Shown one piece after another: positions 1-5,944 of a DNA stretch of 16,345 bases. The first letter of the stretch is position 1; the number at the start of each line of letters is the position of its first letter. This DNA is from Fibrobacteria bacterium GUT77. GTDB lineage: Bacteria > Fibrobacterota > Chitinivibrionia > Chitinivibrionales > Chitinispirillaceae. A model generated the notes under the pieces. It saw only the letters and a program-made list of their open reading frames with translations, did no database searches and was not told the origin of the DNA. The position numbers were made by a program, and so were the translations under genes. Where the stretch lies: the NCBI GenBank assembly GCA_001462255.1, contig LIUJ01000185.1, positions 1 to 16,345 of the forward strand, given 5' to 3'.

Positions 1-2
1 TC

Positions 3-71
3 GGCGAAGCCAATCTCGAAATACGCCAAATGAAATTCAAAGTTTACACAAAATTTGAAACTGTCTCGTAA
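3..71 (+). CDS. Possible C-terminal tail of an unidentified gene cut by the left edge
   Basis: One forward frame is open from the window edge to a TAA at 69-71 and gives about 22 residues ending KFETVS. It is charged and protein-like, but too short to assign. A second frame, open from 34 to a TAG at 121-123, gives an equally protein-like peptide ending DDYNSKF, so which of the two is the real gene end is unclear; a frameshift between them is also possible. This stretch is poorer in G+C than the genes to its right. I recognise no family. If the tail is real, the gene would lie just upstream of queF in the same orientation. Confidence 0.25.
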   Translation, partial: GEANLEIRQMKFKVYTKFETVS

Positions 72-124
72 AATCCTCAAAGATATTGATATGTCCATAG
101 ATGACTATAACAGCAAGTTTTAGC

Positions 125-129
125 AGGAG
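125..129 (+). promoter_or_regulatory. Ribosome binding site of queF
   Basis: AGGAG lies 7 bases before the ATG at 137. It decides the start: an in-frame ATG at 101 has no comparable site and would add 12 residues that are not typical of the family. Confidence 0.7.
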
Positions 130-136
130 TTTTAAA

Positions 137-598
137 ATGTTTTACGAAAACGTAACCCCGTTGGAAGACGCTCTAAAATCCAACGTCTTTCCGGCGCTTG
201 AGACGTTCCCGTGTCCGCACGACACGTCGGCGGCGGCGACCGGTTGCGTCCGTATCGTTTTCCCTGAGTTCACCTGCGTTTGCCCCAAAACCGGCTACCC
301 AGACTTCGCCTCCATACTTCTATGTTACCTACCCGACAAATTGTGTATAGAATTGAAGTCGTGGAAGCTCTACCTAAACGCCTTCAGGATGGTGGGTACC
401 TTTCACGAAACGGTAACCGCCCACCTATTCAACACGTTAAATTCGCTACTGACCCCGCGGTGGTTGCTATTAGCCGGCGACTTCTACCCAAGAGGAAACG
501 TGGACACCACGGTGCTCTTCGAGACCGACGCCCCCCGTCCCAAAGGAGCCGACCTCCTAATAGGCCCGTACCTACCCCCTCGTTTAAAATCACAATAA
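137..598 (+). CDS. queF: NADPH-dependent 7-cyano-7-deazaguanine reductase (preQ1 synthase)
   Basis: QueF reduces the nitrile of preQ0 to the amine preQ1 in the cytoplasm, a step in making the tRNA base queuosine. The 153-residue product has the length of the short, unimodular QueF type. The hallmark CPKTGYPDFA places the catalytic Cys at 49, which forms the thioimide with substrate, and the catalytic Asp at 56. The family motif ELKSWKLY (72-79) follows, then GTFHE with His90-Glu91, and FYPRG near 116-120. The start at 137 is preferred over the upstream ATG at 101 because of the AGGAG site. No other queuosine gene (queC, queD, queE) is visible, so they may lie to the left or elsewhere. The coding strand is noticeably richer in C than G, opposite to the tol genes next door. 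Confidence 0.95.
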   Translation: MFYENVTPLEDALKSNVFPALETFPCPHDTSAAATGCVRIVFPEFTCVCPKTGYPDFASILLCYLPDKLCIELKSWKLYLNAFRMVGTFHETVTAHLFNTLNSLLTPRWLLLAGDFYPRGNVDTTVLFETDAPRPKGADLLIGPYLPPRLKSQ

Positions 599-647
599 TT
601 TGCTTTCCGTGTGTCATATTTATTAATTTATATAATATTGAGGCGCA

Positions 648-675
648 CGGTCATTTCGGCTCCGCTCAATGACCG
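648..675. repeat. Palindromic intergenic repeat (8-bp stem, 12-base loop)
   Basis: The arms CGGTCATT (648-655) and AATGACCG (668-675) are perfect inverted copies around the loop TCGGCTCCGCTC. Read on the minus strand the core is CATTGAGCGGAGCCGAAATG, which resembles short interspersed palindromes (TTGAGCGnAGnCGAA type) known from many bacterial genomes. It sits in the 137-base gap between queF and tolQ. No T-run follows it on the plus strand, so it is not a typical intrinsic terminator, though it could still protect or end the queF transcript. The rest of this gap (599-735) is AT-rich and I see no gene in it. Confidence 0.65.
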
Positions 676-735
676 GTTCGGGCGTTTGTCCGATATCTTT
701 TGACTTTAAAAATTAAAAAAAGGAAAACCAAACGT

Positions 736-1506
736 ATGAACATCCCCGTAATCGACATGATTCTAAAGTCCGGCATGATGGGCAAGATCATCATCGGCCT
801 GCTAATGTTCTTCTCTCTTTTGAGCTGGGCGCTGATCTTCGCCCGTGTGGTGTCGCTCAGGAGGGTTGTAAGCGGTTGCAAGCGGTTTCGCCAGCGTTTC
901 CAGCACGATGTGCGGCACATTACGGAGATAGACCGCATGAGTATGGACGACGTGAGGACGCCTATGGGGCAGCTCGCCAAGGTGGGGGCGGACGAGTACA
1001 ACCGGATCATCGGCGACGTGAAGACGCACACGCGGGTAAACGACTGGTCGTTCTTCTTGGAGAGCCAGTTTACGATGGCGAGGGAGCGGATAGACAGCGC
1101 GCTCGCGGGTATAGTGGCCCCGTTTGACGCCGGGGTTTTTCTATTGGCTATGATAAGCAGCATTGCGCCGTTCTTGGGGCTTTTGGGCACGGTGTGGGGC
1201 ATTATGAACTCGTTTTACGAGATAGGCAGTCAGGGTTCGGCGAGTTTGCCGGTGGTCGCGCCGGGTATCGCGGAGGCGCTGATAACCACGATTGTGGGGT
1301 TGGCCGTCGCCATTCCGGCGTTGTTCTTCTACAACTATTGCAACCACAAGGCGGAGCGGGCGGCGGACGACATGGAGGAGTTCAAGGATATTTTGGCGGT
1401 GCGCCTGCGTAGGGAGATTTTCAGCGCCTTCTTCGCGGAGAGCCAGCCGGCGCAGGCCGTGGCGTCGAGGCCGCCGGTGCCGCCCGTAGGCGGGGGTTAC
1501 AGATGA
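736..1506 (+). CDS. tolQ: TolQ/ExbB-type proton channel subunit
   Basis: Inner-membrane subunit of the Tol motor, which uses proton flow to energise the TolA-like protein. The product has 256 residues. There are three hydrophobic segments, at about 17-37, 133-157 and 177-199, with a cytoplasmic loop between the first two. The conserved core IAPFLGLLGTVWGIM carries the channel Thr152, and the segment EALITTIVGLAVAIPA carries Thr185; these correspond to the paired threonines of TolQ. The run GSASLPVVAPGIAEAL is more TolQ-like than ExbB-like. The ATG at 736 has AAGGA about 11 bases upstream; a TTG at 700 is in frame but would add a lysine-rich leader. The stop overlaps the tolR start (ATGA), so translation is probably coupled. 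The C-terminal tail (236-256) is Pro/Ala-rich and variable. Confidence 0.93.
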   Translation: MNIPVIDMILKSGMMGKIIIGLLMFFSLLSWALIFARVVSLRRVVSGCKRFRQRFQHDVRHITEIDRMSMDDVRTPMGQLAKVGADEYNRIIGDVKTHTRVNDWSFFLESQFTMARERIDSALAGIVAPFDAGVFLLAMISSIAPFLGLLGTVWGIMNSFYEIGSQGSASLPVVAPGIAEALITTIVGLAVAIPALFFYNYCNHKAERAADDMEEFKDILAVRLRREIFSAFFAESQPAQAVASRPPVPPVGGGYR

Positions 1507-1922
1507 AAAGAAGAAAAGACCGTCAGCGGCAGGTGATAAGCGACCTCAATCTCACAAACCTGATTGACGTCGTTTTCGCGTTGCTCATAATATTTATGAT
1601 TACGGCGCCGATGATGACGCAGGGGGTGCAGGTCGACTTGCCGCAGACTGAGTCGGAGAACGTGGAGTCCAACGAGTCTATACAGATATCGATAACGAAC
1701 GACGGGGAGATATACGTAGACCACGAGTTGGTGTCGCTTTTGGATTTTCGTAAGCGTTTTTCGGAGGTTTTTTCGGGGCGCAGCGACGTGCCGGTCTTTA
1801 TCAACGCCGACAAAAAGGTGCCGTACGGGCTTTTTGTTAAGGTGATTTCAGAGGTGCAAAACGCCGGTGTCGTGAAGCTCGGGTTTCTCACGATGGCTCC
1901 CGACGGAAAGAGCGAGTACTGA
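1503..1922 (+). CDS. tolR: TolR/ExbD-type motor protein
   Basis: Partner of TolQ with one transmembrane helix. The product has 139 residues, the family's usual size. The helix spans about 21-40 and carries the proton-binding Asp22 in the motif NLIDVVFALLIIFM, matching Asp23 of E. coli TolR. The periplasmic domain follows (about 45-139), with the typical VDLP segment after the helix and the FINADKKVPYG strand. The gene overlaps tolQ by 4 bases at its start and the next gene by 1 base at its end, which is good evidence for one operon. Sequence alone cannot exclude an ExbD role, but the tolB and cpoB neighbours favour Tol. Confidence 0.92.
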   Translation: MKRRKDRQRQVISDLNLTNLIDVVFALLIIFMITAPMMTQGVQVDLPQTESENVESNESIQISITNDGEIYVDHELVSLLDFRKRFSEVFSGRSDVPVFINADKKVPYGLFVKVISEVQNAGVVKLGFLTMAPDGKSEY

Positions 1923-2680
1923 TGGACGGAGCGCGGGCGGCATACGGCGAGCGCCCCGGATACGGGGACGTGGGTTTCCGGAAGGTGCTCATAATCTCCG
2001 TCGTTTTTCATTTGATTGTTCTTGTGGGGTTGCCGCTTATGGGCAAGCTTCTTGTGAAACCCAAGAAGTTTGAGCGTCCCAAGACCTTTCAGTTGGTGCA
2101 GTTGCCGCCGGCGCCGCCTCCGCCGCAACGCAAGACGCCGGTAGAGCCTACGCCCGTGGAGCCGCCGCCTACGCCGGTGCCGCCGCCGCCAACGCCGCAA
2201 CCGACTCCGGCGCCGACGCCTACGCCCAAGCCGCCCACGCCTAAGCCGACGCCCGCGCCGCCGGAACCTAAGCCGCAACCGCCTAAGCCTACGCCAAAGG
2301 AGGAGACGGTGTCTAAGCCGGTAGAGGAGAACACGGACGATCTGATGGCGCTTCTAAGCGATATACCGTTGCCGCAGGCGAAAATCAGCGCCCCGGGCAC
2401 GCCGCCTCACCCGTACATCGACCCCGGAGTGCGCGGTAAGATTGAGAGGAATTTGGATAAGATTTCGTATAACTCGAAGCTTGAGGTTGTGGTCTCTTTC
2501 GAGATACACAGCGACGGGAGCGCGCACAACATTAGGATAACGAGTTCGAGCGGAGACGCCACCGTCGACAACTGGGGGAAAAACGCGGTTATGCGGGCGG
2601 CGCCGTTCGGTAAATTGCCTTGGCCGGATAAAAACATGATAGAAATAGACATTACGCTTCGTCCGACGAGAAGAAACTGA
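1922..2680 (+). CDS. TonB/TolA-like energy transducer, proline-rich
   Basis: Periplasm-spanning protein that transmits TolQR energy to the outer membrane. It has 252 residues. There is a cytoplasmic N-terminus, then one hydrophobic helix at about 22-40 containing S26-xxx-H30 and L37. This matches the Ser-His-Leu pattern by which TonB and TolA contact their ExbB/TolQ partners. Residues 62-126 are an almost pure proline-rich linker with repeated Pro-Thr-Pro and Lys-Pro units, as in TonB, not the long helical linker of E. coli TolA. The C-terminal domain (about 163-250) looks like a TonB_C/TolA_C fold, with the run AVMRAAPFGKLPWP. Its place directly after tolQR and before tolB suggests it serves as TolA. 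A TonB role towards outer-membrane transporters is the alternative. The start overlaps the tolR stop by one base. Confidence 0.85.
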   Translation: MDGARAAYGERPGYGDVGFRKVLIISVVFHLIVLVGLPLMGKLLVKPKKFERPKTFQLVQLPPAPPPPQRKTPVEPTPVEPPPTPVPPPPTPQPTPAPTPTPKPPTPKPTPAPPEPKPQPPKPTPKEETVSKPVEENTDDLMALLSDIPLPQAKISAPGTPPHPYIDPGVRGKIERNLDKISYNSKLEVVVSFEIHSDGSAHNIRITSSSGDATVDNWGKNAVMRAAPFGKLPWPDKNMIEIDITLRPTRRN

Positions 2681-2729
2681 CGTATAAAAAAAATAACTAT
2701 ACATTTGTCAGACAAGGAAAATTCATAGC

Positions 2730-3983
2730 ATGAAAAAAATTATTGCTTTCGCGATTACGGCTTTTATTTTCATTCCCGCCGCCGTAAGCGCCGCGGATAA
2801 GTTCGATTTGGAGGGATACGCCAGTCGCTTCGACAGCATCCCCATAGGCGTGGTTAGGTTCAAGCCTACGAACGCCAACGTTCTCAAAGAGAATTTTCCG
2901 TGGGACATTATTGAGAACAACTTTGATATCAGCGGAAAGTTCGGGGTGGCGGCGCGCCCGGAGTTCGACAGCGCGTTCTTCGCGAGTAAGGGGATCGGCA
3001 TCTATGTAGACGGCCAGTACACGCTCGACGGTAACACCGTGCAAATAGAGTGCAATCTTCGCGACGTGGCTACACGCTCGCTTTTGGTAGGCAAGAGATA
3101 CAAGGGGGATATCAAGGCGTTGCGCGCCATGGTTCACCGGTACTCCAACGAGGTGGTTGAGATGTTGTTCAGCGATCGCGGCATATTTGAGAGCCGTATG
3201 CTTTACGTGAAGACGGAGGGGACGAAGAAGAACATAGCAATCATGGATTTTGACGGCTACAATCGCTCGAAGTTGACGAATGACAGTATCATAAACATAT
3301 TTCCCACGTTTGCGGACAAGTCGACGATTTTGTGGACATCCTACGCTCGCGGCAAACCCGACATATACCGCGGGTCGATAACGGCCGGATCTTCTAAAAT
3401 ATTCATAGAGGACAGGGCGATGGTGGTGTCGCCGGACGTTTCCCCCATAGACGGTACGGTTGCCTACGCTTCCTCGCAGTCGGGCAGTTTGAACGTTTAC
3501 GTTTGCGCGGCCGACGGAACGCGGCGGCGGCAGCTGACTTTTTCACGCGGGATAGACACCGCGCCGAGCTGGTCGCCCAACGGTTATCAGATAGCGTTTA
3601 CCTCCGATAGAGCGGGCGGTCCGCAGATATACATAATGGACGCGACCGGTTCCAACCAGCGCCGCGTGACGTTTGAGGGCCGCTACAACGACGCCCCCGC
3701 GTGGTCGCCCAAAGGCGACAAAATAGCCTACGCGTCGCTTGGTGAGAACTACCAGTTCAATATATGGACGGTAACGCCCGACGGGAGCGAGGCGAAGATG
3801 GTGGCCAGCCTCCCCGGCTCAAGCGAGAGCCCCACGTGGTCGCCCGACGGAACCTTAATAGCCTTCGTGAACACCAACGGCGGCAAGAGCGACGTTTACG
3901 TAGTTAAGCACGACGGAACAAAGTTGCGAAAGATTACGAATACGGGAGATATGAAGATGCCAAAGTGGTCGATCTTTTGGTAA
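2730..3983 (+). CDS. tolB: Tol-Pal system protein TolB
   Basis: Periplasmic beta-propeller protein of the Tol system that normally docks with Pal and TolA. The product has 417 residues, close to the usual 400-430. A signal peptide covers residues 1-21 (hydrophobic core FAITAFIFIPAAVSA, likely cut after Ala21). The N-terminal alpha/beta domain (about 22-150) contains the GIGIYVDGQYTLDG region. From about 160 to the end run PD40-type propeller blades, seen as repeats of the pattern PSWSPNG-x-IAFTSDR and IYIMDATGSN. AGGA lies about 11 bases before the ATG. The 49-base gap after the previous gene is AT-rich with no terminator, so cotranscription is likely. Confidence 0.92.
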   Translation: MKKIIAFAITAFIFIPAAVSAADKFDLEGYASRFDSIPIGVVRFKPTNANVLKENFPWDIIENNFDISGKFGVAARPEFDSAFFASKGIGIYVDGQYTLDGNTVQIECNLRDVATRSLLVGKRYKGDIKALRAMVHRYSNEVVEMLFSDRGIFESRMLYVKTEGTKKNIAIMDFDGYNRSKLTNDSIINIFPTFADKSTILWTSYARGKPDIYRGSITAGSSKIFIEDRAMVVSPDVSPIDGTVAYASSQSGSLNVYVCAADGTRRRQLTFSRGIDTAPSWSPNGYQIAFTSDRAGGPQIYIMDATGSNQRRVTFEGRYNDAPAWSPKGDKIAYASLGENYQFNIWTVTPDGSEAKMVASLPGSSESPTWSPDGTLIAFVNTNGGKSDVYVVKHDGTKLRKITNTGDMKMPKWSIFW

Positions 3984-4032
3984 GACGATTTACCGGATTG
4001 CTTCGCTATTAACACAAATATAGGAGGAATAA

Positions 4033-4830
4033 ATGTCTCAAACCGTCAAATTGGTAAAAACCGTCGCCTTAGTCGGCGTCGTTTTAGCGCTTTCCCTCTC
4101 CGCCGCGGGTTGTTCCGCGAACTCAAAGTATTGGTGGATGAGCAAACATGAGGCGCTGGCCATGCGCGACACATTGCGCGCGGATTTGGTGGCCGCCCAG
4201 ACCAAGCTCATAGAGGAACAAAAGAGGCTCTTGGCGGAGCAAAGCAATATGTTGAAGGAGCAGAAGGAGGCCGGCGAGATGTTGCGCCTAATGCGCGCCG
4301 ACTTGATGATGCGGTTTAGCGAGATTGACCGGAAGGCCTCCGCCATCGCGCGGAACACGGATGAGATTACGGCGCGCCAAACGCAAATAGACCGGAAGGC
4401 CACGGAAATCAGCCGCCGTCAGGAACAGATGGCAAGCGCCGCCGAGGACGCGGTGAACCAGCGCAAGGTGCAAATGGAGAAGCTCTTCGAGATAGCGATG
4501 AGCGATTTCAACGCGGGACGCTACGAGTTGGCGGTGAGCGGCTTCACGGACTTCGCGAAACAGTTCCCCGACGTTCCGCAAACGCAGGAGGCGGAGTATT
4601 GGATAGCGGAAGCTCGCTTTGCCAAGAAGGAATACGACGCGGCGGAGAAGGAATATATGCAGTTGATAAAAAAATACCCCAACGGAACAAAGTCGTGCGC
4701 GGTGTTTTACAAACTGGGATTGGTCTACGAGCAGCAGGAGAAAAAGAAGAGCATGGAGATGGTGTGGAACAATCTGTTGCAGAGGTGCCCGGACAGCCAG
4801 GAGGCGCAGGCGGTGAAGTCGCGTAAGTAG
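4033..4830 (+). CDS. CpoB/YbgF-like coiled-coil and TPR protein, putative lipoprotein
   Basis: Envelope protein that in other bacteria coordinates Tol function with septal peptidoglycan synthesis. The product has 265 residues. A hydrophobic leader (about 8-26) ends in SAAGC, so Cys27 is a plausible lipidated residue, although Ala rather than Leu stands at position -3. E. coli CpoB is a soluble periplasmic protein, so the lipobox is a difference. Residues 35-145 are predicted long coiled coil, rich in Glu, Lys, Arg and Gln with heptad-like spacing. The C-terminal part (about 146-265) carries TPR units typical of the YbgF C-terminus, such as FNAGRYELAVSGF and AKKEYDAAEKEYMQLIKKYP. A strong AGGAGG lies 5 bases before the ATG. 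It takes the last place in the cluster, where pal would normally come before it. Confidence 0.82.
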   Translation: MSQTVKLVKTVALVGVVLALSLSAAGCSANSKYWWMSKHEALAMRDTLRADLVAAQTKLIEEQKRLLAEQSNMLKEQKEAGEMLRLMRADLMMRFSEIDRKASAIARNTDEITARQTQIDRKATEISRRQEQMASAAEDAVNQRKVQMEKLFEIAMSDFNAGRYELAVSGFTDFAKQFPDVPQTQEAEYWIAEARFAKKEYDAAEKEYMQLIKKYPNGTKSCAVFYKLGLVYEQQEKKKSMEMVWNNLLQRCPDSQEAQAVKSRK

Positions 4831-4865
4831 CTCTTATTTTTGCGGCGACGTTTATGATACGGGCG

Positions 4866-5843
4866 TTACTTACGCCTCCGCAACCCAAGCGCCCCTATCA
4901 TTCCGTCGTCCGCGTCTACCCCGGCGCCGCCGGTAGTCAAATAGCCGCCGGTAATGTATCCGTTCGCGCCGGCAAGAAAAATCAGCGGTTGCAACGCGCC
5001 TAAATTCTTCTCTCTCCCGCCGCAAACTTTTATTGTAGACTTAGGCATTGCCAGCCTAAACAGGGAGACTATCTTCAGAAACTCAAGCGGCGACTCCTTA
5101 GGCGGTTCCGCGCGCGTGCCCTCTATCGCGTTTAAAAAGTTTATAGGCACCGTGTCGACCCCCAGGCCGCGCAGTTCCAAGCACAGCGCAATCCTATCCT
5201 CCCAGCTCTCGCCGACGCCGAAAATTCCCCCGCAACACACCCTAAGCCCGGCGGCTTTGGCTTTGCGAACGGTGGCTACTCTGTCGTCGTAACCGTGCGT
5301 AGTTACTATCTTATTGAAATGGGCGCGGCTTGTTTCCAAATTGTGGTTGTAGCAAACGACGCCGGCCTTCCGCAACGCCGCGAAGTCGTCGTCGCCGAGT
5401 ATGCCGAGCGACGCGTGTTTCTCCCCGTTGTCGCCGCACTCCGAAAGCGTATTAAATAGCGTTTGAAACTCCGCCGCGCTAAGGCGTCGGCCGCTTGATA
5501 CCGCGCAAAAAGGCAGGCCCTTTGCCCACGCCTGCCGGCATCGCGAAATTATCTCGTTGGAATCGCAAAGTCCGCTCACCGCGACGTCGGCGCGGTTGTG
5601 CGCGGATTGCGAGCAGAAGGCGCAGTCCTCGCCGCACCCGCCCGACTTAACATTCATAATCGCGCACGGGTCAACGGCGTCGCCCCAAAAAAGGCGCCTC
5701 ACCTGATCGGCGGCGGCAAACAACAGCACCGCTTGATCCGTAGGCCAATCGGCGACCTCGCGCATTTCGGATTCGGAGATCCCGGCGCCGTCGTTTGAGG
5801 CGGCGCTGTCGTATAGGCATTCTGATTTTTGGAAGCGGTTCAT
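4866..5843 (-). CDS. bioB: Biotin synthase (radical SAM), with unusual auxiliary-cluster ligands
   Basis: BioB inserts sulfur into dethiobiotin to make biotin. The product from the ATG at 5843 has 325 residues. The radical-SAM motif CGEDCAFC gives Cys70, Cys74 and Cys77. The family blocks YNHNLETS, RVCCGGIFGVGE, VPINFLNAIEGT and YLTTGG all follow in order. By alignment with E. coli BioB from memory, the four [2Fe-2S] ligands Cys97, Cys128, Cys188 and Arg260 correspond to Cys113, His143, Cys203 and Lys272, so two of the four are changed. Extra cysteines appear at 204 (next to 203) and 274 (in KVCGGRE). This pattern recalls the type II BioB enzymes of obligate anaerobes, but that is an inference. 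A TTG at 5930 would extend the protein by 29 atypical residues, so I prefer MNRF as the start, although no strong ribosome site is visible. No other bio gene is nearby. Confidence 0.93.
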   Translation of the reverse strand: MNRFQKSECLYDSAASNDGAGISESEMREVADWPTDQAVLLFAAADQVRRLFWGDAVDPCAIMNVKSGGCGEDCAFCSQSAHNRADVAVSGLCDSNEIISRCRQAWAKGLPFCAVSSGRRLSAAEFQTLFNTLSECGDNGEKHASLGILGDDDFAALRKAGVVCYNHNLETSRAHFNKIVTTHGYDDRVATVRKAKAAGLRVCCGGIFGVGESWEDRIALCLELRGLGVDTVPINFLNAIEGTRAEPPKESPLEFLKIVSLFRLAMPKSTIKVCGGREKNLGALQPLIFLAGANGYITGGYLTTGGAGVDADDGMIGALGLRRRK

Positions 5844-5944
5844 TACGGTTAATATAATAAATGGAGTTGCCGGGGGCACATTGATTTTATTATATTCTTC
5901 TATGTATGTGCTCGTCGTTAATAACCTCAACCGCGCAAAGAAGT
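5844..5944. promoter_or_regulatory. Divergent bioB/tex intergenic region with a possible minus-strand -10 box
   Basis: This 101-base AT-rich gap must hold the starts of both divergent transcripts. On the minus strand a perfect TATAAT sits at 5889-5894, about 45 bases before the bioB start, but I find no convincing -35 hexamer at the right spacing. Before tex only a weak purine stretch (AAAGAAG, 5937-5943) is seen. I see no clear inverted repeat that would mark a BirA operator. Confidence 0.3.

Noticed and set aside
5..21. Resemblance of the left edge (GCGAAGCCAATCTCGAA) to the repeat at 16010-16025
   Set aside because: It has one inserted base and no second arm; it may be a decayed copy, but it overlaps a possible gene tail and chance cannot be excluded.
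666..1202. Minus-strand open frame of 178 codons opposite tolQ
   Set aside because: No family motif is seen, and tolQ on the other strand is unambiguous.
1523..2278. Long minus-strand open frame of 251 codons rich in arginine
   Set aside because: It lies opposite tolR and the proline-rich TonB/TolA-like gene; the Arg runs are only the reverse reading of proline and threonine codons, and the plus-strand genes have clear family motifs.
2089..2400. Minus-strand glycine-rich open frame
   Set aside because: It is the antisense of the proline-rich linker (CCG/ACG repeats read as Gly/Val) with no recognisable domain.
4862..4876. GGCGT-TACTT-ACGCC hairpin at the convergent cpoB/bioB ends
   Set aside because: The stem is only 5 bp, there is no T-run, and it overlaps the bioB stop region; too weak to call a terminator.
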